Shown: one piece after another, positions 1 to 7,881 of the stretch | Layout of the letters: each line of letters opens with the position of its first letter | How positions within the stretch are numbered: position 1 is the first letter of the stretch | Assembly: GCF_001424875.1 (NCBI RefSeq) | Contig: NZ_LMCT01000072.1 | Span: 128,698-192,697, forward strand | DNA: 64,000 nt | Direction: 5' to 3' | Source: Kitasatospora sp. Root107 | GTDB taxonomy: Bacteria; Actinomycetota; Actinomycetes; Streptomycetales; Streptomycetaceae | Translations under genes and position numbers: made by a program | The notes under the pieces: model-generated | What the model was told of the DNA's origin: nothing | Databases searched by the model: none | The model's input: the letters and a program-made list of their open reading frames with translations, nothing else

Positions 1-101
1 GGTACGCCGCCACGCGGCAGGCCCACCACCACCGCGTCGGGGATCGTCCCGAGCCGGGCGGCCAGCTGCCGCCCCGCGTCTTTCCGGTCGGTGAAGTACA
101 T
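1..101 (-). CDS. Phosphoribosyltransferase, N-terminal fragment
   Basis: Only the first 33 codons are in the window; the gene runs off the left edge. The translation starts MYFTDRKDAGRQLA and continues to AVVVGLPRGGV, which is the typical opening of the actinobacterial phosphoribosyltransferase-domain proteins (Asp-Arg-x-Asp-Ala-Gly-Arg then a hydrophobic strand and LPRGGV). The PRPP-binding loop that would confirm the family lies outside the window, so substrate and role cannot be given. It is transcribed away from the cyclase operon that begins at 234, leaving about 130 bases of shared upstream region. Confidence 0.6.
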   Translation of the reverse strand, partial: MYFTDRKDAGRQLAARLGTIPDAVVVGLPRGGV

Positions 102-233
102 CGCACTGCCTCCGCATCCCACCGTACGTCCCGGTCGGCCAACGGGACCGGGTGCGGGCGGAGCCCCCGTGTGTCCGGGACCTCGGGATCGCGAAGGTGG
201 AGCTCCGAACCGAGAACGACAGAGGAGGCCACC

Positions 234-1406
234 GTGGCAGGCAGCACGAACACCCCCGCCCACGGCCTGTTCACCACCGGCGAGCCGGTCAACGCCTGGA
301 CGGTCAGTACCGCCCTTCCGATCACCTACCAGGTCGGCTTCACCCCGCAGCTGCTCCACCCGGGCAACCCGGCACTCGCCACCGCCGGTGCCACCGCCGG
401 GCGGCGTCTGGTGGTGGTGGAGGAGACCGTGCACGCGCTCTACGGCGAACGGATCCTGGCCTACTTCGGGACCCGCGACCTGGAGGTCGAGCTCTGCGTG
501 CTGGCGGCGCACGAGGAGGTCAAGACGATGGAGTCGGTGTTCCGGGTCGCCGACCGGATGGACCGCTTCGGGGTCTCCCGGCGGGCCGAGCCGGTGATCG
601 CGATGGGCGGCGGCGTCCTGATGGACGTGGTCGGCCTGGCCTGCAGTCTCTACCGCCGCTCGACCCCGTTCGTCCGGGTGCCCACCACGCTGATCGGGCT
701 GGTGGACGCGGGCGTCGGAGCAAAGACCGGGGTCAACTTCGGCCGGCACAAGAACCGGCTTGGCACCTACCACCCGGCGGTGGCCACGCTGCTCGACCCG
801 GCCTTCCTGGCCACCCTGGACCAGCGGCACCTGAGCAACGGCCTGGCGGAGATCCTCAAGGTCGCCCTGATCAAGGACCGGCGGCTGTTCGAGCTGCTGG
901 ACCGGACCGGCGAGGCGCTGATCGACCAGCGCTTCCAGGGCCCGGCCCCCGGCGGCGAGGTGCTGGTCCGGGCGGTGCACGGGATGCTCCAGGAGCTCCA
1001 ACCCAACCTCTGGGAGCACCGGTTGGAGCGCTCGATGGACTACGGCCACTCGTTCAGCCCGACCGTGGAGATGCGGGCGCTGCCCGAGCTGCTGCACGGC
1101 GAGGCGGTCTGCCTCGACATGGCACTGACCACCGTGCTCGCCCAGCGGAGGGGACTGGTCGAGGCCGCCGAGCGGGACCGGATCCTCGGGCTGATGCGCC
1201 GGCTCCGACTCCCGGTCCGGCACCCGCTGTTGGAGCCGGAGACGCTGGCCGAGGCGCTCACCGACACGATCCGGCACCGGGACGGCCGACAGCGCTTCCC
1301 GCTGCCGGTCGGGATCGGCGACGGCTGCTTCGCCGACGACCTGACCGCCGCCGAGATCGGCCGGGCGGCCACCGAACTGGAGGAACTGGCATGCGTGGCA
1401 CCGTAA
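234..1406 (+). CDS. Sugar-phosphate cyclase, 2-epi-5-epi-valiolone synthase-like
   Basis: A 390-residue dehydroquinate-synthase-fold enzyme. Members of this family use NAD+ and a divalent metal to cyclise sedoheptulose 7-phosphate to a C7 cyclitol. Visible signatures are IAMGGGVLMDVVGLA (nucleotide loop), LIGLVDAGVGAKTGVNF and KNRLGTYHP (substrate Lys and Asn), GLAEILKVALIKD (metal Glu), SMDYGHSFSP and LLHGEAVCLDMAL (metal His). The DAGVGAKTGVN/KNRLG pattern separates it from housekeeping dehydroquinate synthase and points to the EEVS group of acarbose, validamycin and cetoniacytone pathways. The GTG at 234 is chosen because AGAGGAGG lies just upstream; an in-frame GTG at 171 lacks such a site. 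The 3' end overlaps the next gene by 16 bases. Family is firm; the exact product (2-epi-5-epi-valiolone rather than another epimer) is inferred from the CetB-like partner at 3282. Confidence 0.85.
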   Translation: MAGSTNTPAHGLFTTGEPVNAWTVSTALPITYQVGFTPQLLHPGNPALATAGATAGRRLVVVEETVHALYGERILAYFGTRDLEVELCVLAAHEEVKTMESVFRVADRMDRFGVSRRAEPVIAMGGGVLMDVVGLACSLYRRSTPFVRVPTTLIGLVDAGVGAKTGVNFGRHKNRLGTYHPAVATLLDPAFLATLDQRHLSNGLAEILKVALIKDRRLFELLDRTGEALIDQRFQGPAPGGEVLVRAVHGMLQELQPNLWEHRLERSMDYGHSFSPTVEMRALPELLHGEAVCLDMALTTVLAQRRGLVEAAERDRILGLMRRLRLPVRHPLLEPETLAEALTDTIRHRDGRQRFPLPVGIGDGCFADDLTAAEIGRAATELEELACVAP

Positions 1407-2101
1407 TTGTCGCCGGCACCCGCGGCCCCGCCGAGGTGCACGGTGTGCACGGCGCCCAGGGGCTGACCCGGTGGGCCTGCCTGGCCCGCAGGCCGGGACT
1501 GCTCGGCAACTGGGAGGCGGTCGAGTGGGCCAGCCTTCCGCCCGGCGGTGTCAGCGGTGAGCACCTGCACACCCGCACCGAGGAGGTCTACGTGCTCCTC
1601 ACCGGCCGAGGGGAGATCATCCTCGACGGCCGGCCCCATCCCGTCGAGGCCGGTGATGTCGTACTCACCGGCCTCGGCACCACCCACGGTCTCCGCAACG
1701 CGGGCACCGAGGCGCTGGACTGGCTGGTGATCGAAATGCCCGCACTACCCCGACTGAGGACCCCGATCCTGCGGCACGCCGTGGTGACCAACCTGCGCCG
1801 GGTCGGCCCGATCGACCCCGGCGCGGTGCTCACCGGGCCGCTGCGGCACCTCGAACTGGTCCGGCTGCGAGCTGGCCAGCGGGTCGAGCTGGCCGCCGAC
1901 GCGACCGAGCACACCGTCTTCGTGACGGCCGGCCGCGGCCGGGCCGCCGCCGCGGACGTCCGGGTGCCGCTGGAGCCCGGCCGGTCCGTCACCCTCCCGC
2001 TCGGCAGCTCGGCGTCCTTCACCGCCGGGAACGACGGGCTGGAGTACGTCCACGCGGTGCTCACCGTGCCGCCCTCCGAACATCCTGGAGAGCTCCGATG
2101 A
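1391..2101 (+). CDS. Two-domain cupin protein
   Basis: A 236-residue protein. The N-terminal half (about residues 25-120) is a standard cupin with motif 1 GGVSGEHLHTRTEEVYVLLTG (HxH plus Glu) and motif 2 PVEAGDVVLTGLGTTHGLRN (third His), so it should bind a metal. The C-terminal half (about 135-230) has cupin-like strands but no His ligands; it is clearly related to the separate 106-residue protein at 2556. The ATG at 1391 lies inside the end of the cyclase gene and the TGA overlaps the next ATG, so it is translationally coupled on both sides. Cupins act as isomerases, epimerases, oxygenases or lyases; within this operon an acid/base or isomerase role on a cyclitol is plausible but unproven. 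Confidence 0.75.
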   Translation: MRGTVIVAGTRGPAEVHGVHGAQGLTRWACLARRPGLLGNWEAVEWASLPPGGVSGEHLHTRTEEVYVLLTGRGEIILDGRPHPVEAGDVVLTGLGTTHGLRNAGTEALDWLVIEMPALPRLRTPILRHAVVTNLRRVGPIDPGAVLTGPLRHLELVRLRAGQRVELAADATEHTVFVTAGRGRAAAADVRVPLEPGRSVTLPLGSSASFTAGNDGLEYVHAVLTVPPSEHPGELR

Positions 2102-2559
2102 TCGTCACCGACACGGCCCACGCGGCCGTGCACCTCGGCCCCGGCACCCAGCGGGTCCGCACCTGCTGCCTGGCCCGCCGGGGCATGCTGCACAGCGAGA
2201 CCGAGGCCGTCGACCACGTCCGGCTCAGCCCCGGCGCCTGCTACGACCTGGCCGGCCGGGCCGGAACCGAGGCGGCCTGGTACGTGCTGCGCGGGCCGGT
2301 AGCGCTGCTGGACTGCCCTGAGCAGCCGCAGCACCTGCTGGCCGAGGGCGACCTGCTGCTGGCCCCCGAGGGCGGCCGGGTGCACCTGCACGGCGGCCCG
2401 CTCGGCGCCGAGCTGCTCTGCCTGACCGTGCTGCCGGACGCGGTCAGTCGCGAACTCCCGGACCGCAAGCCCGAGATCGGGACACCACGCCCTGTTGCCC
2501 GGGACAACGGGCAGGACACCGTCGAAGCATCAGGTCCGAACAAGGAGCGTCAGAGATGA
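2098..2559 (+). CDS. Degenerate cupin-like protein, copy 1
   Basis: A 153-residue protein with the strand pattern of a small cupin (HVRLSPGACYDL, EAAWYVLRGPVALL, LLAEGDLLLAPEGG, LGAELLCLTVL) but without the HxH metal motif, so probably a non-catalytic or structural beta-barrel. It is closely related to the gene at 2873: EAAWYVLRGPV and GPLGAELLCLT are shared. The ATG overlaps the preceding stop as ATGA (2098-2101) and its own TGA overlaps the next ATG (2556-2559). After about residue 125 the tail is low-complexity and not shared with the other copy. Function unknown; the operon ties it to the cyclase. Confidence 0.65.
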   Translation: MIVTDTAHAAVHLGPGTQRVRTCCLARRGMLHSETEAVDHVRLSPGACYDLAGRAGTEAAWYVLRGPVALLDCPEQPQHLLAEGDLLLAPEGGRVHLHGGPLGAELLCLTVLPDAVSRELPDRKPEIGTPRPVARDNGQDTVEASGPNKERQR

Positions 2560-2876
2560 CCAGCACCGCGATCACCGCCCTCCGCCGGGGCCGCGCCGTG
2601 GACCCCGGCCAGGTGCTCACCGGTCCGCTGCGCGGGGTCGGCCTCAGCTGGCTCGACCCGCAGCAGAGCATCGAACTGACCGCCGACGGTGTCGAGCACA
2701 CGCTCTACGTCACCGCCGGAGCCGGCCGGGCGAGCACCGACGAGACCGACGTGCCGCTGGCCGAAGGCACCGCCGTCACGCTGCCGCTGGGCGGCGAACT
2801 CGTCCTCACCGCCGGGGAGTCGGGCCTGGAGTACTTCCACGCCGTCCTGGCCGTACCGGGAGAAGGCCCCCGGTGA
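2556..2876 (+). CDS. Small degenerate cupin, duplicate of the bicupin C-terminal half
   Basis: A 106-residue protein that matches the C-terminal half of the two-domain cupin at 1391 along its length: VDPGQVLTGPLR, VEHTLYVTAGAGRA, VTLPLGGELVLTAG and GLEYFHAVLAVP each have a direct counterpart there. No His cluster for a metal is seen. It starts at an ATGA overlap with the preceding gene and ends at GTGA, where the next gene begins. It therefore looks like one half of a duplicated two-part unit that has become an independent subunit. It may form a heteromer with the neighbouring degenerate cupin; that is inference. Confidence 0.6.
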   Translation: MTSTAITALRRGRAVDPGQVLTGPLRGVGLSWLDPQQSIELTADGVEHTLYVTAGAGRASTDETDVPLAEGTAVTLPLGGELVLTAGESGLEYFHAVLAVPGEGPR

Positions 2877-3265
2877 TCGTCACCACCGCCTCAGCCGCCG
2901 CCATGACCGTGGTCGGCCCCGGCAGCGAGCGCACCCGCGTGAGCTGCCTGGCCCGCCGCGACCTGGTCACCGCCGACTGCGAGTCCTTCGAACACCTCCG
3001 GCTCAGCCCCGGCGGCACCCACCACCGCGCGGGCCGCCCCGAGACCGAGGCCGCCTGGTACGTGCTGCGCGGCCCGGTGGTCGCCGAGCAGCGGCCGGGC
3101 CGGGCCCAATACCTGGCCGACGCCGGTGACCTGCTGCTGGTCCCGGCGAGCCAGAACCTCGACCTGACGGCCGGCCCACTCGGCGCCGAGCTGCTCTGTC
3201 TGACCCTCGGCGCCGCCCCGGCCCCGCACCGCCGTCCGCTGCCCCGCCGCCGCACCCGCCCCTGA
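2873..3265 (+). CDS. Degenerate cupin-like protein, copy 2
   Basis: A 130-residue product read from a GTG that overlaps the stop of the preceding gene (GTGA, 2873-2876). It begins VIVTTASAAAMTVVGPGSERTR, parallel to MIVTDTAHAAVHLGPGTQRVR in copy 1, and shares EAAWYVLRGPV and LGAELLCLTL with it. The last 20 residues are Arg/Pro-rich and probably disordered. No metal-binding His motif is visible. The pair 2556+2873 repeats the order of [C-terminal half of 1391]+2098, so the operon carries a tandem duplication. An upstream in-frame extension to 2495 exists but lacks a ribosome binding site and would run through the preceding gene. Confidence 0.6.
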   Translation: MIVTTASAAAMTVVGPGSERTRVSCLARRDLVTADCESFEHLRLSPGGTHHRAGRPETEAAWYVLRGPVVAEQRPGRAQYLADAGDLLLVPASQNLDLTAGPLGAELLCLTLGAAPAPHRRPLPRRRTRP

Positions 3266-3281
3266 TCCGCTGGGAGTCCTC

Positions 3282-3818
3282 ATGAGCGCCGTCCCCGGTG
3301 CCCTCGCCGTGCACCACGTCGCGTACACCGTGCCCGATCTGGACCAGGCGGTCGCCTTCTTCACCGAGGTGATCGGCGCCGAACTGCTCTACCGGACCGG
3401 TCCCGTGCACGACCCGGACGGGGACTGGATGACCCGTCAGCTCGGCGTCCACCACCGGGCCGCCGCGTACGTGGCGATGCTCCGGCTGGGCCCGGTGACC
3501 AATCTGGAGCTGTTCGAGTACAGCTCGCCGGACCAGCGCCGCGAGCTGCCCAGGAACAGCGACTGGGGCGGTCACCACCTGGCCATCGCGGTCACCGACG
3601 TGGACGCCGCCGCCGCGTACCTGCGGGAGCAGCCCGGCGTGCAGGTGCTCGGCCGGCCGGAGACGGTGGCCGACGGCGGCCCGATCGACGGCGACCGCTG
3701 GGTCTACTTCCGGACGCCGTGGGGCCTGCAGCTGGAGCTGATCGACCTGCCGCCCGGGCTGCCGTACGAGCGGCAGACCGAGGCCCGGCTCTACCGGCCG
3801 ACGCAGAACTGGAGTTGA
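3282..3818 (+). CDS. VOC-superfamily epimerase, CetB-like
   Basis: A 178-residue vicinal-oxygen-chelate protein with two beta-alpha-beta-beta-beta modules: ALAVHHVAYTVPDLDQAVAFF, NLELFEYSS, GGHHLAIAVTDVDAAAAYL and LQLELIDLPPG give the expected His/Glu metal ligands. In the cetoniacytone pathway the VOC protein CetB epimerises 2-epi-5-epi-valiolone to 5-epi-valiolone, and EEVS genes in actinobacteria often sit beside such a gene. Position three to five genes after an EEVS-type cyclase in one transcript makes the same reaction the best prediction. It could instead be a general glyoxalase-fold isomerase. The ATG at 3282 follows a GGGAG site with no overlap to the previous gene. Confidence 0.8.
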   Translation: MSAVPGALAVHHVAYTVPDLDQAVAFFTEVIGAELLYRTGPVHDPDGDWMTRQLGVHHRAAAYVAMLRLGPVTNLELFEYSSPDQRRELPRNSDWGGHHLAIAVTDVDAAAAYLREQPGVQVLGRPETVADGGPIDGDRWVYFRTPWGLQLELIDLPPGLPYERQTEARLYRPTQNWS

Positions 3819-3823
3819 GCGAG

Positions 3824-4936
3824 ATGCCGAACGCCACCGCCGCCGTGGTCCGGGGCCCGGGGCAGCCGTTCACCCTGGAGCCGGTCCGGCTGGACGACCC
3901 GCGTCCCGACGAGGTGCTGGTGCGGATCGCCGCCGCCGGGATCTGCCACACCGACCTGAGCGTCCGGGCCGGGCACACTCCGGGCCCGCTGCCCGCCGTG
4001 CTCGGCCACGAGGGGGTCGGGACGGTGCAGGCGGTCGGCAGCGCGGTGACCCGGCTGACGGTCGGTCAGACCGTGCTGCTCACCTTCGCCTCCTGCGGGG
4101 CCTGCCCCGACTGCCGGGACGGGCAGCCGGTCCGGTGCGCGCACTGGCCCCGGCTCAATCTGTTCGGCGGCAGCCGGCTGGACGGCAGCGCCACGCTCAG
4201 CGGCGCGGACGGTTCGCCGCTGCACGGGCACTTCTTCGGCCAGTCCTCGTTCGCCACCCTGGCGCTGGCCACCGAGCGCAACGCGGTACCGGTGCCGGAC
4301 GGGGTGCCGGCGGAGCTGCTGGCCCCGTTCGGCTGCGGCGTACAGACCGGCGCGGGGGCGGTGCTGAACGTGCTGCGGCCCGGGCCGGGCGACACGGTGG
4401 CGGTGTTCGGCGCCGGGGCGGTCGGGCTCTCGGCCCTGCTGGCCGCCCTGCTCACCCCGGCGGCCCGGCTGGTGGCGGTGGACGTCCGGCCGGACCGGCT
4501 GATGCTGGCGCGCGAGCTGGGCGCCACCGACGTGGTGGACGCCACGGCCGAGGACCCGGTCGAGGCGATCATGGAACTGACCAAGGGCAGGGGTGCCGGG
4601 CACACCCTGGAGACCAGCGGGCAGCTCGGCGCACTCGGCGCAGCGGTCCGCGCGCTCGCGGTCGGCGGCACCTGCGCGGTGGTCGGGGCGCCGCCGACGG
4701 GCAGTCAACTCGCCCTGGACGTACCGGCGCTGCTGGACCGGGTACCGAGGATCGTCGGCGTCAACCAGGGCGCGAGCCGGCCCGGGCGATTCCTGCCCGC
4801 GCTGGTGGACCTGCACCTGGCGGGCCGGCTGCCGGTCGACCGGCTGGTGCGGACCTTCCCGTTCGCCGATGTGGAGCGGGCCGCGACGGCCGCGACGGCG
4901 GGGGAGGTGGTGAAGCCCGTCCTGGTGATGCCCTGA
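3824..4936 (+). CDS. Zinc-dependent alcohol dehydrogenase (MDR family)
   Basis: A 370-residue medium-chain dehydrogenase. Catalytic zinc ligands are visible in GICHTD (Cys), VLGHEGVG (His-Glu) and PFGCGVQTG (Cys); the structural zinc site is the four-Cys loop CGACPDCRDGQPVRC; the NAD-binding turn is VFGAGAVGLSAL. It resembles aryl/benzyl-alcohol and class III-like dehydrogenases. The ATG at 3824 is preferred over an in-frame start at 3719 because that one lies inside the VOC gene; the true start comes five bases after the VOC stop. In this operon it probably oxidises or reduces a cyclitol hydroxyl or keto group, completing a cyclase-epimerase-dehydrogenase set. The substrate is not deducible from sequence. 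Confidence 0.85.
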   Translation: MPNATAAVVRGPGQPFTLEPVRLDDPRPDEVLVRIAAAGICHTDLSVRAGHTPGPLPAVLGHEGVGTVQAVGSAVTRLTVGQTVLLTFASCGACPDCRDGQPVRCAHWPRLNLFGGSRLDGSATLSGADGSPLHGHFFGQSSFATLALATERNAVPVPDGVPAELLAPFGCGVQTGAGAVLNVLRPGPGDTVAVFGAGAVGLSALLAALLTPAARLVAVDVRPDRLMLARELGATDVVDATAEDPVEAIMELTKGRGAGHTLETSGQLGALGAAVRALAVGGTCAVVGAPPTGSQLALDVPALLDRVPRIVGVNQGASRPGRFLPALVDLHLAGRLPVDRLVRTFPFADVERAATAATAGEVVKPVLVMP

Positions 4937-4989
4937 CGGGCCGACAGGTGACACTCGGTCATATATCGCTCACTGGTAGTGTCGGCCGG

Positions 4990-5661
4990 GTGGACGAGCT
5001 GCAGCGGGACACCGGTTCGGTGCGGGTACTGATCGTGGACGACCATCCGCTCTTCCGGGAGGGTCTGAAGGCCGCCCTGCAGAGCGCCGACGGCATCGAG
5101 GTGGTCGGCGAGGCGGAGACCGTCGCGGCCGTACCGGGCGCGGTGGCCGAGTGCCTGCCCGACGTGGTGGTGCTGGACCTCTCGCTGCCCGACGGCTCCG
5201 GTCTGGAGGCGGCCCGCAGGCTGGCCGAGCAGACCCCGACCGTACCCGTCCTGATGCTCACCATGGCCGACGACGACGGCAGCCTGCTGGCCGCCCTGCA
5301 GGCCGGAGCACGCGGCTACCTGGTCAAGGGCGCCGGGCGGGACGAGGTGCTGCACGCGGTGCGCACCGTGGCGGCCGGCGGCGCGGTCTTCGGCTCCGAG
5401 ATCGCGGCCCGGATCACCGCCCTGCTGGCCGGCACCAAGCTGCGCGAGGCGGGCCAGCTGTTCCCCTCGCTCACCGCCCGCGAGGCCGAGGTGCTCGACC
5501 TGGTGGCCCGGGGCCTGGACAACCGCCGGATCGCCCGCGAGCTGGTGGTGGCCGAGAAGACCGTCCGCAACCACGTCACCCACATCTTCGAGAAGTTGCA
5601 CGTCGCCACCCGCGCGGAGGCGGTGGCCCGGGCCAGGGACATGGGGCTGGGCGGCGAATAG
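4990..5661 (+). CDS. NarL/FixJ-type response regulator
   Basis: A 223-residue regulator. Receiver domain: RVLIVDDHPLFREGL (acidic pocket), VVVLDLSLPDG (phospho-acceptor Asp), and LVKGAG (conserved Lys). C-terminal LuxR helix-turn-helix: LTAREAEVLDLVARGLDNRRIARELVVAEKTVRNHVTHIFEKL. A GTG at 4990 is used; a second GTG at 5020 would remove ten residues. The gene starts 53 bases after the alcohol dehydrogenase stop without an obvious terminator, so it may be co-transcribed with the cyclitol operon. The cognate kinase follows at 5744. Targets are unknown. Confidence 0.85.
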   Translation: MDELQRDTGSVRVLIVDDHPLFREGLKAALQSADGIEVVGEAETVAAVPGAVAECLPDVVVLDLSLPDGSGLEAARRLAEQTPTVPVLMLTMADDDGSLLAALQAGARGYLVKGAGRDEVLHAVRTVAAGGAVFGSEIAARITALLAGTKLREAGQLFPSLTAREAEVLDLVARGLDNRRIARELVVAEKTVRNHVTHIFEKLHVATRAEAVARARDMGLGGE

Positions 5662-5743
5662 GACCACGGCCCCGTGCGGTCGGGACAGCGGGCCGGGGAG
5701 CATGGACCGCCCACAGGCAGCCAGGGTCGAGGGAGTGTCGTAC

Positions 5744-7777
5744 ATGAGCGAGAACGAGATCACCAGCGCCAGTACGGCCCGGGCACTCGCGGCCGCGGCC
5801 TTCGCCCTGCTCTGCGCTCTCGGCTGGTCGGTGCTCGCACTGACCCACCGCGACGCCGAGGGGATCAGTGAGTACTACCTCTTCGACGGCACCGTCGTCG
5901 CGCTCGGCCTGACCTTCGCGCTCTCCGGCCTGTTCCTGGTGATCAACCGGAACGGCCGGGGCCTGGGCGTGCTGCTGCTGGTCGCCGGGGGGCTGCAGGT
6001 CCTGCAGATGCTCCTGGGGCTCGCCGCCGAGCTGGCGGGAGCGGGGCCCGCGGTGATGAACGCCGTCCTGGCGGTGGTGATCGCCGCCGCGATCGCCAAC
6101 GCCTTCATGATGCTGGCCTTCCCGCTCTGGCTCCCGGACGCCCGGCTGCCCGGCGGGTTCTGGCGGATCGTCACCGGGCTGGTCGCGGCGTGGTGCGTGG
6201 TGGTCGGCGTGCTCAACGCGGGCCTGCACACGGGGTACTACACCCGGGCGAACCCGCTTGAGGGCACCGCACTGCTCGACTGGCTGGAGGAGCACGTCGA
6301 GCCGTACTCCTACGACGTCTTCACCGTCGGTGTGGCCCTCACCCTGACCGTCGCCGCCGTCCGCTGGTGGCGCTCGCCGGGACCGCACCCGCACCTGCGG
6401 GAGGTGGCCGCGGCCTACCTGGTCTGGGTCACGCTGATCACCGTCCCGCACTATCTCGACGACTACCCCGACTGGGTCCCGTACGCGGTGGTCTTCGTGG
6501 GCGAGGCAGTCTGGCTGCTGGTGCCCGTCCTCGGCTTCCGCCGGGACCGCTCGCTCTCGCTGGACCGGGCCACCCGGCGCTATCTGGCCTCGTACGCCTT
6601 CTGCACGCTGCTGTTCATCGTCGTCCTGCTGCTCGCCTATCTGATGGGCAGTCTGCTCCCGGACGCCGGGCCCGACGCCGGGCCCGGCGTCCGCTGGTGG
6701 CTGCTGCCGGCGGCGGCGCTGCTCGGCGCGCTGCTGCGCCCGGCGGCCCGGTTCGTGGTGCGTGCCGTGGACCGGTACTACTACGGCGAGCGGGCCCACC
6801 CGTACCAGGTGGTGCGCAAGCTGGCCGAGCGGATGAGCCAGGCCGTCGGCCCCGCCGAGGCGCCTTCGCTGCTCTGCCAGACCGTGGTGATCGCGCTCGG
6901 CCTGCCCGGCGCGTGCGTACGGGTCGGCACCCGCAGCGGGCCCCGCGAGCTGGCCGGGCTCGGTGACGCCGAGCTCCCCGCCGAGAGCTTCCCGCTCAGC
7001 TACGAGGGCGTGGTGATCGGCGAGCTGTCCGTGCCGCCGCGCTCCGGGCAGCGCGAGCTGGACCGGCAGGACCGCGAGGTGCTCCGGCTGCTCGCCGACC
7101 AGGCCTCGCCCGCGATCGCCTCGCTCCGGCTGTACGAGGACCTGCAGGCCAGCCGGAAGCGGATCGTGCTGGCCCGGGAGGAGGAGCGGCGGCGGCTCCG
7201 GCACGACCTGCACGACGGGCTCGGGCCCGCGCTCTCCGGCCTGCGCCTGCAGATCGACGCGGCCCGGACCGGCATCGCGCCCGAGTCGGAGGCCGCGGTC
7301 TCGCTCGGCACCGCCTCGGCCGGGATCGGCCAGGCGATCACCGAACTGCGCCGGATCACCGACGGGCTGGCTCCCGCCGCCCTCGGCAGCGAAGGTCTCG
7401 CAGGGGCGCTGAGGCGGCTCGCCGACGGCCTCGGCCACCACACCCTCCGGGTCACCCTCGACCTCGACCCCGACCCGCTGCCCACCCTGCCCGCCGCCGT
7501 CGAGGTCGCCATCTACCGGATCAGCGGCGAGGCCCTCAACAACGTGGTCCGCCACTCCGGCGCCGCCGCCGCCCGGCTCACCCTCCGGGTCCGCCCCGAC
7601 GAGGTCACCGTCGAGGCCACAGACGACGGCGCGGGCTTCCCCGCCCACACCGGCGGTGCGGGCGTCGGCCTGCGCTCGATGGCCGAACGCGCCGAGGAGC
7701 TGGGCGGCACCTTCACCGCCGCCAACGACTCCGACGGCGCGGTCGTCCGGGCCGTCTTCCCCCGGGTTCCCGCGTAG
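5744..7777 (+). CDS. Membrane sensor histidine kinase (HisKA_3 type)
   Basis: About 677 residues. Roughly ten hydrophobic segments fill the first 340 residues, followed by a GAF-like region (about 375-455), a HisKA_3 dimerisation/phosphotransfer helix with REEERRRLRHDLHDGLGPALSGLRL (phospho-His in RHDLHDGLG) and an HATPase_c domain (EALNNVVRHSG, DDGAGF, VGLRSMAERAEELGGTF). The ATG at 5744 follows GAGGGAG; an in-frame ATG at 5702 would add 14 residues but has a poorer site. It pairs with the response regulator just upstream, giving the order regulator then kinase. The multi-pass sensor region suggests a membrane-associated or lipophilic signal. Confidence 0.85.
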   Translation: MSENEITSASTARALAAAAFALLCALGWSVLALTHRDAEGISEYYLFDGTVVALGLTFALSGLFLVINRNGRGLGVLLLVAGGLQVLQMLLGLAAELAGAGPAVMNAVLAVVIAAAIANAFMMLAFPLWLPDARLPGGFWRIVTGLVAAWCVVVGVLNAGLHTGYYTRANPLEGTALLDWLEEHVEPYSYDVFTVGVALTLTVAAVRWWRSPGPHPHLREVAAAYLVWVTLITVPHYLDDYPDWVPYAVVFVGEAVWLLVPVLGFRRDRSLSLDRATRRYLASYAFCTLLFIVVLLLAYLMGSLLPDAGPDAGPGVRWWLLPAAALLGALLRPAARFVVRAVDRYYYGERAHPYQVVRKLAERMSQAVGPAEAPSLLCQTVVIALGLPGACVRVGTRSGPRELAGLGDAELPAESFPLSYEGVVIGELSVPPRSGQRELDRQDREVLRLLADQASPAIASLRLYEDLQASRKRIVLAREEERRRLRHDLHDGLGPALSGLRLQIDAARTGIAPESEAAVSLGTASAGIGQAITELRRITDGLAPAALGSEGLAGALRRLADGLGHHTLRVTLDLDPDPLPTLPAAVEVAIYRISGEALNNVVRHSGAAAARLTLRVRPDEVTVEATDDGAGFPAHTGGAGVGLRSMAERAEELGGTFTAANDSDGAVVRAVFPRVPA

Positions 7778-7881
7778 CGGTCCGCCGGTCCCGGCTCAGG
7801 TGGGGACCAGGAGCTCATGTGGGTGGGACCGGGGCGGGGGGACAGTGGTGGAAAGCCCGCCGAGCGGAAGCGAGAGACCTG

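Noticed and set aside
5576-7648. 690-codon open frame on the minus strand opposite the first histidine kinase
   Set aside because: Composition is low-complexity (Gly/Arg/Gln/Pro), no start signal, and the plus strand has an intact kinase.
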